The notes beneath the pieces were generated by a model that was given only the letters and a program-made list of their open reading frames with translations, did not search any database and was not told where the DNA came from. A DNA stretch of 64,000 nucleotides from the NCBI GenBank assembly GCA_030765065.1, contig CM060977.1, positions 100,085,795-100,149,794 on the forward strand. The letters run 5' to 3'. The position numbers and the translations under genes were made by a program. This DNA comes from Deroplatys truncata (taxonomy: Eukaryota > Arthropoda > Insecta > Mantodea > Mantidae). Position 1 is the stretch's first letter, and each line of letters starts with the position of its first letter. Below, piece after piece: positions 45,476 to 58,439 of the stretch.

Positions 45476-45677
45476 TCAAGCGTTTGTTTGTATTTGCTCG
45501 TGAAAAATAAACAAAATGGTTTTACGTATTAAAACATGCCTATTGGAATGAAACACACCAGATTTTTAAATCCGAAAGTGTAGTTTTTAAAATCTCGATT
45601 GTAATAAAGAGCACAAAAACTGTCGCAATATTTTTATAGTAATATGGTTATCAGCACTCATATTTGTTTGTTGTCTT

Positions 45678-46512
45678 TTTAGCTCCTCTACTACATATAG
45701 TAAGTAGGGGAAGTATTGTATTCCACCCAAAACTTTTATACCAAGATTTCACCGGAAATACATGTTTTGAGACCCCCTAAATCCAAAAAAAGCATTTTCA
45801 GAACCATGTCCGTATGTGTGTCTGTGAACAGAATAACTCAGAAACGAACAGTCTGATAAACACCAAACTTCGTATTTAGGTTTAGTATCTTCCAGAGATG
45901 CGACACAAAGGTTTTCAAGAAAATTCCCCCACCCCAGATTACCCTTTACATGGAACATTTTTCGAAAATTTGAATTTTCTCAAAAATGCCTGTAACGATT
46001 TTGATTAAAATATCATATGTTTAAAATATGTTCATGACAAATAAAATGTATATCTCCAATTTTCTGGGAATGTCTCCAAAAGTATTCTTCATTGTGAACG
46101 ACTTTTGCATAACTGGTAGACCATAAGATATAGACAAAATTTTACTACACAAGAAATGTAGATCGCGTTAAAATACACAATTTATATCATATACATCTTT
46201 TTGTTGAGTGAACCATTTTCGAGATATTGCTTGTTATTCCCTTAAAATTTCCAATACTTATACTTTTTCTCAAATTCGTTATTCATTTTTTTAAGTCTTG
46301 GACATGCAAAGAGAATGAAATGCGCCACATAGCAACCAGCGCTTAAAAGATTTGACTAGCGCTTAAAACCTACCATATTCCCCTTGTATCTACAAGATAA
46401 TTAGCAATAAAATTAACATCTCGATTAACATGAAACATATCGAGAATAAGCGTTTGTAAACATAGTTTTACAAGAGGAGAAAGTCATGTGAGTGTAATAC
46501 ATCAGATTTTTT
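45678..46512 (+). repeat. HER copy, full length
   Basis: 835 bp with all blocks. Hairpin CTCCTCTACTACATATAG..AGTAAGTAGGGG at left, end GTGAGTGTAATACATCAGAT at right. Best uninterrupted forward copy. Confidence 0.85.
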
Positions 46513-47540
46513 AATATCCTATTCTAATACACTTGTTATAAGCTAACAAAATTTCGTGCGATAGGGAACGTTTTATTTGCAAAGCTTGGATAGCATTTTA
46601 CATAGCAGAATAATTAACATTTTTCCATACAATATATCATCCCTACAAAAATAATAAATATACGTTGAATGAGGAATACTGCGTTTCTGTGGGTTACAAC
46701 TGTAAATCAGGTTACATCTCTGAACACGACATTGCACAATTTACGTATGACAGCGTTATATTTCGTTACAAAACAAGCCACAGTAATATCATGCTAAGCA
46801 CCTCGTGTGTGACAATGTTATTGTCATTTGGGAGACAAATGTATTTCATCTTAACAATAAAGCGCACGTGCTAGAATTAGGTCATTAACGGAAATGTACC
46901 TTTGTTATATAATTTAATTCTATGCTGCTCCTGTTCCTATTCTGGTGTATAGCAGACACTTTTGAGAGAAGTATTTCGAATTTCGCCCATTTATAATTTC
47001 AGGAGTGTGTAGTAAACTGTGCTTATTGATTTGTTAATTAATTATATAATTAAATTAACTAAATATGTACATTTTTAATTTCTCTACCACGTATACTGGC
47101 GTGCTCAGTGTAAATAAAGGTCATAATGGAACGGAGCTGTTTATGTTGGTATTGAAAAAAATCTAGCCCCGCCCCCTAACATAGTGACCACCTCTGTTTC
47201 TCAAGCACAGTTCTAACCACTGTACTGGATTGGCAGGGTACTTTACCAACTCAAAGTGTGCCCAAACTTCCGAGGGGTAACATTACAACTTAAATCGTTA
47301 CACTACCTTTTTTAATATCGGTTTTCTTATTGCCGTTTGGTATCAGCAATAACTTAACCTTCGTCTCCATGTCGCTGTTAAAAGTTCTCATATATGTAAA
47401 TGCTGTAGTTGTCGTCCAGTTTAACCTCATGTGCAAATATTTCTTCACCCCTTCTTCTAGAAGGCCGAATTATTTCTAATAGATTTTGCTTTTCCTTGTG
47501 TACCAATCGTAGTGAAACTCATAGAATCACCCCTTCATTT
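46513..47540. other. No gene recognised; isolated HER hairpin arm
   Basis: A lone left terminus (TTTAATTTCTCTACCACG) sits at 47080-47098. 47150-47280 is GC-richer. No coding. Confidence 0.4.
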
Positions 47541-47546
47541 CACATA

Positions 47547-48789
47547 CCTATGTGATCAAAAGTATCCGGACACCCCTACAAACATACCGTTTTCATCTTA
47601 GGTGTATTGTACTGCCACATACTGCCTGGTACTCATTATCCGCGACCTCAGTAGGCATTAAACATCATGAAACAACAGAATGGGACGCTCCGTGGAACTC
47701 ACGGACTTCGAACGTCGTCAGATGATTGCGTGTCACTTGTGTCAGAAGTCTGTACGCGAGATTCCCACACTCCTAAACATCCCTAGGTCCACTGTTTCTG
47801 ATGTGATAGTGAAGCGGAAATGTGAAGGGACATGTACAGCACAAAAACGTACAGGCCAACCTGGTCTGTTGATTGATAGAGACCGCCGACATTTGAAAAG
47901 GGTCGTAAAGAGTAATAGGCAGACATCTATCCAGATCATCACACAGGAATTCCAAACTGCTTCAGGATCCACTCCAAGTATGTACTATGGCCGTTAGGCG
48001 TGAGGTGAGAAACCTTGGATTCCATGGTCGAGCGGCTGCTCCTAAGCCACATATCACGCAGGAAAATTCCAAACAACGCCTCGCTTGGTGTAAGGAGCGT
48101 CAACATTACACGATTGAACAGTGGTAAAACGATGTGTGGAGTGACAAATCACGGTACACAATGTGGCGATCCGATGGTATGCTGTGTGTATGGCGAAAGC
48201 CCGGTGAACGTCATTTGCCAGCGTGCCAACAGTGAAATTCGGAGGTGGTGGTGTTATGGTGTGGTTGTGTTTTTCCTGGAGGGGGCTTGTTCCCCTTGTT
48301 GTTTTGCGTAGCACCATCACAGCGCTGATTTACATTGATATTTTAAGCACCTTCTTGCTTCCCACTGTTGAAGAGCAATTCGGGGATGGCGATTGCATCT
48401 TTCAACACGATCGAGCACCTGTTCATATTTTACGGGCTGTCGCGGAGTGGTTACAGGACAATAACGTCCCTGTAATGGACTGACCTGCACAGAGTCCTGA
48501 CTTGAATCCTATAGAACACCTTTGGGATGTTTTGGAATGCCGACTTCGTGCCAGGCCTCACCGACCTATATCGATACCTCTCCTCAGTTCCTCACTCCGT
48601 GAAGAATGGACTACCATTCCCTAAGAAACCTGCCAGCACCTGATTGAAAGTATGCCTGTGAGAGTGAACGCTGTCATCAAGGATAAGGGTGGGCCAGCAC
48701 CATATTGACTTCCAGCATTACCGATGGAGGGCGCTACAAACTTGTGGGTCATTTTCAGCCAGGTTCCGGATACCTTTGATCACGTAGTG
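47547..48789 (+). mobile_element. Tc1 family transposon relic, TA target duplication
   Basis: Terminal inverted repeats TATGTGATCAAAAGTATCCG at left and CGGATACCTTTGATCACGTA at right. TA is on both sides (47545-47546, 48790-48791). At 1,243 bp it is shorter than a typical 1.6 kb Tc1 but includes all transposase regions. Confidence 0.9.
47680..48730 (+). pseudogene. Tc1 transposase, broken by frameshifts and stops
   Basis: ATG at 47680. The first 105 codons are the paired-type helix-turn-helix pair (LTDFERRQMIACHLCQKSVR and IPRSTVSDVIVK). After a frameshift near 47990 the catalytic region begins: WSDKSRYTMWRSDG (first Asp), GGGVMVW, then FQHDRAPVH (second Asp; 48398-48424) and SPDLNPIEHLW (third acidic residue; about 48490-48530). 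TGA interrupts before PAQSPDLNP. Function would be cut-and-paste transposition at TA; this copy is dead. Confidence 0.9.
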
Positions 48790-48984
48790 TATATTATAAA
48801 CATCGTTTATTAGTTATTTTGTATGTCCCTGTGTTGTTTTTTCAGGCCAATCATATAGAGAATTGATACTGGCTGGGTGGAGTGAAAGTTGGTTACCTGT
48901 AAGGGAGAAACCTTACGGAGTGAAAAACACTATGGTGATCTAAGAAAATGGGCCACTTTTTATGCACGACAGTGTACATGTTAG

Positions 48985-49165
48985 GTAGAGGAAACATTGT
49001 TTTCCACCAAAAAATTCGATACCGAGATTCCATAGGAAGTGCTGTTTTGAAACCTCCTGTAGCCAAAAAAGTATATTATTTAGAAAAAGGTGCTTGTTTG
49101 TGTGTGGCGTTGGGTAGGTGTGCGTGTGAACAGCAAAACTCAAAACCGAAATGTTAAATAATTAC
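48985..49165 (+). repeat. HER hairpin-end fragment
   Basis: GGTAGAGGAAACATTG arm and the following blocks to 'aactcaaaaccgaaatg'; one hairpin arm lost. Confidence 0.5.
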
Positions 49166-49249
49166 CGAACATTATGCAAGAAATAGCTGAATGTTGAGAG
49201 GAATTTGAAGATAATGACCAAGAAATGAACAATTCGAACATTTAATAAT

Positions 49250-49772
49250 GTATATCTCAGAAATGGCTTATGCTGCAGAAAAGTTATTTGAAATAAATTG
49301 TATTTACCAGTTGTACAGGATTATAGAAAATTCCTTCTAAATGAAGAGGACTTTATAGGCTATTCCCAGAAAATTCAAGATACACATTTTATTTTTCATG
49401 TAAATATATTTCATATGTCGTATTATAATCAAAATCGTTAGTCATTTTTTAAAAAATCAAACATTTTGAAACGTGTTCCATGTAAAGGGTAGTTTGGCGT
49501 AGGGTGATTTTTCTTGAAAATTTTCGGGTCGCTTTTTGGAAAGATACTTACTAAATACCAGATTGGTATTTATCAGAATCTTCGCTTTTGAGTTATGTTG
49601 TTCACACACACAAAACACACACGCGCGAGCGGACATCTTTCTAAAAAATGCTTTATTTGGATTCGAGGGTTTGAAAACTTGAGTTTCCGATGAAATCTCG
49701 GTATCGATTTTTTGCGTCGAATGCAATACCTTCTCTACCTACTATGTACGTGGTAGAGAAAGTAAAAAATAT
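49250..49772 (-). repeat. HER copy, right two thirds
   Basis: From TATCTCAGAAATGGCTTATGC to the perfect hairpin CTCTACC..GGTAGAG and AAAGTAAAAAAT (49731-49771). Confidence 0.65.
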
Positions 49773-49869
49773 TGCAAAGTAAATTAATGAAAACAGAGGC
49801 AAAGTGACCCGATAATTTGTTGGAGTTGGAATTTTACTAAGCAGTCACCTTGAAGAACTTATTTTCTTG

Positions 49870-50879
49870 TATTGTTATTTCCCTCACGCTTTGGGAGCCA
49901 ATTTGAAGAAGTTTGTATTGAAGGAGTTGTATTATATTTCAACTGTTGGGAGCCGAACTTGAAGTAGTTGCAACCACACGAATTGTAAAAAGCTTCCGGT
50001 AGCCTTCTCCAAAAAAATATACTTTCCGGTTGCCTTTTCACCAAGATTAAAAAATATTAACTTTGTAATTTGACTGTTTCTTTAAATATTATATATTTAT
50101 GTTTGTCTCGCTGCGTCAGTATTATTGTTAGAGACATGTTTCTATTTGCAGGGTTGTGGTGCGACTGAAGAATGAAGGCTTACACAGATTATAATTTTAC
50201 TTCACTCCTTTTATTAATGCTTGACACGATTTAAATAACACTTCAATGATACAGTGAGAGCTGTGAGATGTTTTTAATTAATTACTTGCACCTTTTAACA
50301 CGTAAACTACTTTCATCTCACACTGAATACGTATTATACTTCTCGAGGACGCATCTCACGTCAGGAACACTGTCTACAACCACCACTTCCAGTTATGAGC
50401 GCTGTCTACAAGCAACTGACCTGATTTCTACTACCACATTTGTAAATTTTTATATTTAAAGTCTCTGATTGTCTATTCCTAATCCAATAGAATACTTTTA
50501 TTTAACTTAAGCTTTTTTTTTTTGCTTGTTGATTGGCTATTTTTAAATTATCTCAAAATTTACATTATTGTTACTCCAATAATGACTAGTAGCATTATCA
50601 AACATTCTTACTCATTATTGCCTCAAGGTTACCTCGTTGTTACCTCATTGTTAGCAACTTTTAACCTATTATTCTCATAGCTCCTACATTATTAAATTAC
50701 TTAATACATTCACATAACATTATTACACATGTATACAATAATATAAACATATACAATGACTGTAATATAAACTTTTTATATGTTGTTACATACATATATT
50801 GCTTTAAGGCGGACTATTATTGAATTTACATGTTATATAATTTGATTAAAATCATTCAAGTTTTAAAAATACTGCCTCA
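49870..50879 (-). repeat. LTR-B with primer-binding leader
   Basis: LTR from TG 49904 to CA 50879 (976 bp), second LTR family, distinct from LTR-A but sharing the TGAGGCAGTA start on the minus strand. The leader CACGCTTTGGGAGCCAATT is immediately left. Other LTR-B pieces are at 26018-26413 and 59732-60235. No gag or pol of this family is present. Confidence 0.7.
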
Positions 50880-50884
50880 AGCTA

Positions 50885-51505
50885 CACCGGATATACAAGA
50901 ACGTTCCAAAAAAAAAGGTTGCTATTCACTCCCAGGCGAGATCTGGTGCGTGCAAGTCGGGAAATATATTCCATACAAATCTATCTAATACATGTCAGGA
51001 TACAGCTTTCTATTATCCAAAAGTATGCCAGAATCTTAATCGAGAATCTTCAATTTTTTTTTAGGATTTCAGCCAGTAGAAAAATTTGCTGTAGGCGTCC
51101 CGATTTGCCAATCAAGGCAATTTTTCAGAAGTTCACACAATTAAGGACAAGACAGACAAATGTCAAATTTAACGAGACAGACAGAAAATTAAGGATGGAT
51201 CTATGATGGCCATATCTGCGTTTTCATAGTAACGACTGTGTCTGTCTGTCTGCCCACCCGTGAGGCGACCTTCCCGGAAGGCAATAAGCTTTTACTGTCT
51301 GTTCAAACTGCCTACCGATTTGCTATGTACTAAGACCCGCGGCTACATAGTCGAAACTGTGAACAATAGGACTGAGGAGGTACTATCATCTCGATAAACC
51401 GTGTCAGTAGCGTGATCACGTTCGAGTCAGGCGACTGAATGGTAGCGGAGGCGATATAAAATCGCGTAGTAATCATAGCGACAATATTAAACCGAAACAA
51501 TAACA
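50885..51505. other. No gene recognised
   Basis: Contains TCTGTCTGTCTG and a GC-richer patch (51235-51350); nothing supported. Confidence 0.4.
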
Positions 51506-51509
51506 TAAA

Positions 51510-52350
51510 AATCTGATGTCTTACACTCACATAACCTTCTCTACCCTTGTACAAACTATTTTCCCAAACGCTTATTCTCCATATGTTTCATGTTAATCGA
51601 GATATCGAGATGTTAATCTTATTGCTAATTTTCTTGTAGATGCAAGGGGAATTGCTAGGCTTTAAGCGATAGTCATACATTTTAAGAGCTGGTTGCTATG
51701 TGGAGTATTCCATTCTGTTTGCATTGCCAGGACAAAAAAAAAGAATAAGGAATTCCCATTTGTGAAAAAGTATTAAGTATTGGAAATTTTAAGGGAATAA
51801 AAAGCAATATCTCGAAAATGGTTCACTCAACAAAAAAATGTAAATGACATAAATTGTGTATTTTAACGCGATCTATTTTTCTGTGTAGTAAAACTTTGTC
51901 TATCTCTTATGGTTTACCAGTTATGCAAAAGTCGTTCACAATGAAGAATACTTTTGGTGACATTCCCAGAAAATTAAAGATATACATTTTATTTGTCATG
52001 TATCTTAAATATATGATATTTTAATCAATACCTTTAGGGCCATTTTTGAGAAAATTAAAATTTTCGAAAAATGTTCCATGCAAAGGGTAATCTGCAGTGA
52101 GGGTTTTTTTAAAACATTCGCATCTCTGGAAGATAGTGAACCTAAATACCAAGTTTGGTGTTTATCCGACTGTTCGTTTCAGAGTTATGCTGTTCATACA
52201 CACAGACACACACACACGGACATGTTTCCAAAAATTTCTATTTTGGATTCAGGGGCCTCAAAACATATATTTCCGGTGAAATCTCGGTATCAAATTTTTG
52301 GGTGGAATACAATACCTCCCCTACTTACTATACGTAGTAGAGAAAGTAAA
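51510..52350 (-). repeat. HER copy, full length
   Basis: AAAATCTGATGTCTTACACT to hairpin CCCTACTTACTATACGTAGTAG (split, 52319-52342). Best inverse copy; flanks AAAAT on both sides are a possible short duplication. Confidence 0.85.
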
Positions 52351-52920
52351 ATGTGTTCTTTCTAATTCAACCAACTCTAGCACACCCGCACCCTGAGGAC
52401 TACAGAGAGAGAGAGAGCTTCACGCCCTGGTTCACTGTGATGAGAAGGAGAGGAACTGATATTAGATACACCGGTTCCCGATACCAATCTCCTCCATTCT
52501 TCCCTATTCTGACCGACATCCCGCCGCAAAAGGAGGGAGCTATTGCTCCTTCTAAATCTCTTGGAAGAAAGGATGAGGCGAGAGAGTAGGAAGCGAGGTC
52601 AGATCTGACGGTGATAGGTGCAGCGCACCAGGATCCGTATCGTTTCTAGATTGAATTTGCCGGACTGCCCCTTCGATCTCCCCTATCCACACACAAGATT
52701 CCGTGTTAGGGTAGTAGTGCTTGAAGTTATATTATTTAAATATTTAATATTACCTACATTAATTACATAGGACACTCGTATTGTTCAAAAGACCATACAT
52801 TCTCTCTATTAAAGATTCTGAATTGGTATTCCTAACTTGCGAAATCGACCACCAAATGCACATATTTCATATCCACAACGCTATAAACAAACACATAAAA
52901 GGAAAAATACTCTGAATCTC
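52351..52920. other. Unassigned, GC-rich first half
   Basis: 52380-52700 is C+G- and purine-rich and may be the 3' untranslated part of the minus-strand LINE relic to its right, but no poly(A) junction is visible. Confidence 0.3.
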
Positions 52921-52949
52921 ATACATGCACTGGCTCATAAATGCTCAAG

Positions 52950-53900
52950 TATAACACATTTTTAAACAAAATTTGCACAAATCCCTTATTTCTTAGTACA
53001 AGTACTTTCATTAATCATGTGCTCAAGCTTGGCCAGTTTTGGCTGTACAGCATCAAGTCCCAGAATTCTGTGCTGTATCTGTTGGAAGCCAAAAATATCT
53101 CGGATAAAAGTTTTCCTAGCACCCTCCATCTGTACGCATGCTGCCAAAATGTGTGTCCAACCTTTCTGTTCCCCGCAAAATAGACAAATCCTCGTTCCAG
53201 CATCGTTAACAATTTTACAAGTTCTTTAACTTCCCAAAATAAGCCATGCTATTTCCAACCTGTATTTCATATCTAATTCCAAAATATTTGTTTCCTTACC
53301 TCCCACACGTTTTATTTAATTTAATAGCTTCAATATTTTCTACTTTCTGATTCTATTTCCTTCGTGTTTATATCACATAGTTGTCTTTTGAAGATTTTCA
53401 CGGCAGAGTATCTATTTTATTACCCCATTGCCAGATAATTTTTTATAATCTCCATTGTAGCCCCGCCGCCAACCATTGTGGATGCTCTATGTTATTCATT
53501 TGTTAACAATAACATACTGCTCTCAGAGCTCTTTGTTCACGTTTCATTATTCGCAGTCAGTATCCAATACATTTATTTTAGACAATACACCATCTTCCCA
53601 GCATCCTATCTCCCAAAGATCTCCGTAGTTTGAAGTATCATTCCCCAAACTCTGAAATTACATTGTGTTTATTTACATTATCTACCCTCTCCCAAACCCA
53701 AACCTCACTGCCGTATAGTGATGGTGACTTCATGAGTGGTTTGTAATGGCAATGTGGTACTCGGGCCAATATCCCCAGCACAATATCCCTTTGTGTTTTA
53801 TAAACTCCGTGTTCCTGCTCCATTTTCCGCAAACCTTAGCCCTAAGTAATCGAAATGTTTAACATTTTGTATTTCTTCCTCCCCTTATATCAATTTTTTC
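52950..53900 (-). pseudogene. LINE ORF2 C-terminal relic
   Basis: On the minus strand, 53832-53638 reads YGSEVWVWE at residues equivalent to the LYGSEVW box that follows the reverse transcriptase of many LINEs. A GLRFAENGAG-like stretch lies upstream. Further along, in another frame, CLFCGEQKGWTHILAACVQ (53186-53130) forms the CX2CX7HX4C knuckle characteristic of LINE ORF2 C-termini. Stops and shifts separate the pieces. The polymerase core itself is not recognisable. Clade not determined; could be Jockey- or I-like. Confidence 0.55.
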
Positions 53901-55370
53901 TGCTGACAATACACGTGTTTAAAGGCAGTGCTTTAATTTTAATCCGTGTCTCCCTGCATATAATATCGTCGAAGTGGATTTAAACCAGATCGAAAATCTT
54001 TTATTGTCTAAGAAAGAATTACAATGGTGTGTTTGGTCTTCGACAATCGCTGCATCCACGTATTCCTCCATTATCGTATAGACATCAATAAACAGTACCG
54101 TTTTCTCCTCCCCATAGTCATGGCTTATGCAACCAGCATAAAGTAATCACAATGCTTCGGAAATGATGACGATGCCATCGAGAGAAACAGTTAACATCCG
54201 AAGCTTCGAGCAAGATGTCATGCATGACGTAATTCATCATTCCACAACTTAAAGCGTCGTGCAGAGTTACCATTGGCTGGTTTGCTTTACGCCACTGACT
54301 CTCATGGACAACTCCAGCAACTCCTAGGCAGGCAGCAGAGGCACTCTTCGGCCAGGGACTGAGTGGCTAACAACCAGATTTGTTCTGGTTCTGACGGCGA
54401 GATTTGGCGTAAATCACCAAGAGTAACTTTTTCGACGTTTACTAAATTACTTTAAACCTGTTTGGTAAGCTTCAAAATCTAACCTTTTTACTCTTGCTGG
54501 TTCTAAATTCATATTTACGGGAGAAGCATTCATATTTTTTACTTCGTGTAGCTTTGTATTGTATTAGTTGCTGTTTCAGAAATATTCTCAATTTGTACGG
54601 TAAATTCAACTGCAAAAAAGGTGAAAGAGTACATTATATTGTCGTCTACGAGCATATTATTTGTAAGTTACATAACTTTTAAAATTTTAAAGCAAGCTGA
54701 TCACGAAATTGTTAACAAATGCAACACTTTATAATAAATTGTAACATATGTGCCGGTGAATCTTTTCAATTCCTAGCTCCTACGCAATAGCCCTTTCCAC
54801 AATATTTAACACCTCTGGGAATGGGAAAAGCTCAGTGGTGCAAAACACAAAGTAACGGAGATAATATACAACCAGTGGCGGCTCGTGAGTGTACATTTTT
54901 TGTGTTTTCAAAATGTTACGTTCAGACAGCCCTGAAAAGTGACATAGCATCTACTACATAAAGGTTATAATTTATACAAGTATAGTGGCTCCAAATAATA
55001 ACAACAATATTGCATAATTTGTCTGACAAAAGGACGGTAGTTTTGTATATAATTTAATACAATTTAGAGCAACAACGAGTTGATGTGTAAGCTTTCGCTA
55101 TTCTCCGTGTGCACTCTTTTATCAGCCAAATATTAATATTACTATTTTATTAGCACTTGCCAAGTCTCATTTTCTGAAACAGGATAATTGCATAATTTCT
55201 CCACATAGTCCACACAAAAGTTAATCAATATAAAATCGTGTTACACTGCACTATAGGTATATGTTAGACAGGGAAAACTACGCGTCAGTTTTTCTATCGC
55301 GCAAATTTATTGATCTATGATTGAAGTCTTTAGTATCATAACGTAATATACCATAACTCATCCAGAAATC
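53901..55370. other. No gene recognised
   Basis: About 1.5 kb without supported features; possibly more of the LINE relic at its left edge. Confidence 0.4.
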
Positions 55371-55378
55371 CATAATAT

Positions 55379-55390
55379 ATGTATACATAC

Positions 55391-55456
<66 letters not shown>
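55379..55456. repeat. Compound microsatellite (CATA)n(TA)n(GA)n
   Basis: Three adjoining simple tracts: about 6 CATA, 10 TA, then 15 GA units. Confidence 0.95.
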
Positions 55457-56060
55457 TATGCTTTTCTATCCGTATTACTATAACATATACCCATATCAGA
55501 TCTAAATTTCGCTGCACAAAGAGTGAATCGCTATAACTGTTCAGTATACTACCATCTAGCGGGATTTATGCTAAACTGAAAAGCGAACGGGAGTTCCCAA
55601 CTTCCCTGGCTTGCAATCTGGCATGAATAAAACTTCTGCACTAGTGTGCTACCACCTAGTGGCATTCACGTCAACTTGTAGCTGAGAGATGGATGTTAAG
55701 TACCAGTGCACGTCTTCAAGTGTGCACAACCTGTATGTATTTCATCCCTAAGGTAATTACGTCATACCATATGCGCATGCGCAAAATCTCATAAGTTAAA
55801 CTTGCTCGACACTCTACTGCCATAATTCATCGAATTTAGAGGAGAGGCACGGCAGATTCAAATACTGTAGATTTTAAATTATCGCATCTATGTTACGTGT
55901 AATAGCACTCAAAGAAGAAATAACCAATAAATCCGCAAGATGTCAAAATTAGAGTATTCAAGTGCTCTTGTGCGCTTTAGAGCAGTCACCCCTGTTACAT
56001 CACTGTTTAAATCTCCTTTGCGCCATGCCACATTCTGACCTATTAGGGAAGTAACGCAGC
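55457..56060. other. Unassigned; short diverged tandem repeat
   Basis: CTACCATCTAGCGGGATTTA (55549-) recurs as CTACCACCTAGTGGCATTCA (about 55650-), roughly 100 bp apart. Nothing else seen. Confidence 0.4.
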
Positions 56061-56078
56061 ACAGCACCAGCTCACTTC

Positions 56079-56371
56079 TTTTATTTTTATAATTTTGTTA
56101 TTTACGAACGTTATTTAACTACTATGATCATAGCGTCCTATTCTAAATTCAACATGAAAGACCGAAAATTTTACTCAGAGGTCTCTTTATCAGGCTTGAG
56201 GTATTTTTACGGCCGTAAATCTACGACACGGGACCACCGACCTTACTTTCCTTCCGAAGGAAGTCATGCCAATGATTTTACGCCCAAAAAAATCTAGCGC
56301 TCTCCACCGGATTTGAACAATCGACCTCGGGAACTAGAGGATAGCATGGTACCCCTAGACACGGAAGACGA
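56079..56371 (-). repeat. SINE-1, old copy, diverged 14 bp target duplication
   Basis: CACCAGCTCACTTC (56065-56078) and CACCAGTCTACTTC (56372-56385) flank it, 12 of 14 matching. The core is more diverged than in other copies. Confidence 0.8.
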
Positions 56372-56829
56372 CACCAGTCTACTTCGCCTGTCCCCATTAC
56401 CCTGAAAGATGAGGGAAGTGGAATGAGAGCTAATGAGGTACAGTTAGTATGTAATTTGAAGAAAATTAAATTCATGGTAGCCGGGCCTATGGTAATCGAA
56501 TCCGAGTCTCAGATGCTACCGCCGGAATCTCCGCTCAGTAGTGAGCACGTGACTCAGACGTCACGTCACGTCACGAAGGCAGCCGAATTACTATGATGGT
56601 CGTTTATCACTCTTAAAATGGTACGCTGTTATGTTTCAAACCCCAAGTGGAGTCCATTGTTTTGTAACGATGGTAAACAAATTAGTGTCAACATTTTCCA
56701 GAAGTTGAATAAAACTGAAATATAAGTTGTGATAAACTATTTTATTTTTAAGGATTTAGCGCCAGTTAGAGTAAAAACGGAGTTTCGACATTAAAGGACT
56801 GTTCACCTTCCTTTTCGTCGGATACAAAA

Positions 56830-58270
56830 CGGGTTACTCAATTTTGGCCATACATCTGTTGAAGATAATGAGCGCTTAGAGTGTCTCAAAACCGCTAGAA
56901 GCGATGAGATTTTGACAAAAATTCAGAATAGCGTACTCAGTCAACGCCGAATGTAAGGACGCGAGTTGAATGATATTGCAAATAACTGGATAGGTCGCGT
57001 ATAAGAACGTTTTCCGCTCGATGGTGCCGTGTTTGTTAAGGCACACTGGGACTGTGTTTTATAGGTGAAAATGACCTAATTTTCGGTTTTTAATTATAGA
57101 ATATAAATATTTTATAGACACCTCTTAATGGCTAAACATATTTCACAAACTACTATTTCAAACAGCCCAACGATATGTTTTAAATACCCGTGCGCTTCTT
57201 TCAATTACACTGGACTTTTTGTATGTTTTTTCTCAGTTTTACACTTTTGCGCATGAAGTTTATTCCTTTCATTTAAGTTTTGCTATGATTTGTATGCAAA
57301 TTTTGATACACAATCTAAAATGCACTATCTAAGTTTGAGGTACGCATTTTACGATTTCTTTATTATTTGGCTCTCAAAATATTAATTTATACTTACAGAA
57401 AAACAAGGAAACTTTTAACACTAATAACTCCATAAAAGCAGAGATTTATTTATCTATAATTAAGAACATTAACTTCAATCAAATGCTTGCATTTATTTTC
57501 ATTGACTAATAGAAAAGCCACTAAAATACTTCTCTGCTAATGCTTAAGGCAGTTTTAGACAATTTGCAGTTTTTTCGCTGATCAAAAACATTCTATTGTA
57601 TTGTATAAGAAACTATTTCAGATGGATATTTGAGCTTATTTATTCATTTACGCATATTAATTGTGCCAATTTTTCATTAAATAGCATTAAAATTAAAAAA
57701 GTTAGAAAATTCAGTTCCAATGGCTCTTAATATTGGAAAAACACATTCGAAGGAACAGTTATTAGAAATATTTGAACTTGTTTAAACGCATTCCATGATA
57801 TTCTTCGATGTTTCACAACAGTAGGTGAAATAAGAATTCTTCACGACATGCTAGAGACTAAGGAGCAGTTCAAATAGTGGTTGTCAATAAGCGAAAGCGC
57901 ACAAAGAAATAAAAAAGGTTCCATCTGCAGGAGAAGTCACGGCTGTAGGTTTCTGAGATTCCCATGAGGTGGTGCTTATAGGCTACCTCAAGAAGAGCAG
58001 AACCCTCTTCCGTGGGGTATTAGGCTTCACACTACTGGACCAGTTGAGGGATGCTATTAACTAAATATCCACACTTTGGTAAAAGAAACATTTCTTTCAT
58101 CACGATAATGCGCTTTCAAACACGTCGGGGATTGTGGCTACAGAATTAGATGACCTTCGCTTCCAAGTGCTTCCGCATCCTCCATATCCACCCAATTTTT
58201 CTCAAAGCTATTACGTATTGCTTGCAAAACTGGATAAATGCCTACGTGGACAAAGATTCATATCAAATGA
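56830..58270 (+). pseudogene. Mariner transposase relic, interrupted
   Basis: 56850-57050 encodes TSVEDNERLECLKTARSDE and KIQNSVLSQRRM, the N-terminal linker and second helix-turn-helix of mariner. About 730 bp of A+T-rich sequence then intervenes. From about 57780 the catalytic part resumes: TVGEIRILHD where DETW is expected, SAGEVTAVGF, HHDNALSNTS (58094-) and LPHPPYPPNFSQSYY (58165-58212). Many stops and shifts. This is a different and older mariner lineage from the one at 27486. Confidence 0.75.
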
Positions 58271-58439
58271 TAAGGTTGACAGAGGCTTATTTTTTATGTT
58301 TTTAAAGTTCCATTTATACTCCGCCTTTAACTACAATGCTCTTCTCGGCAACCTTTCCTTTGGAACAGATTATTGCCTATAGGTAATGGTGTTAATTCGT
58401 ATTCGCTTGTCGTTGGGTTTCTAATAAACTTTGGATTTA

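Noticed and set aside
49865..49904. Independent terminator or hairpin at GGGAGCC
   Set aside because: Better explained as LTR primer-binding leader shared with 16.6 and 26.0 kb.
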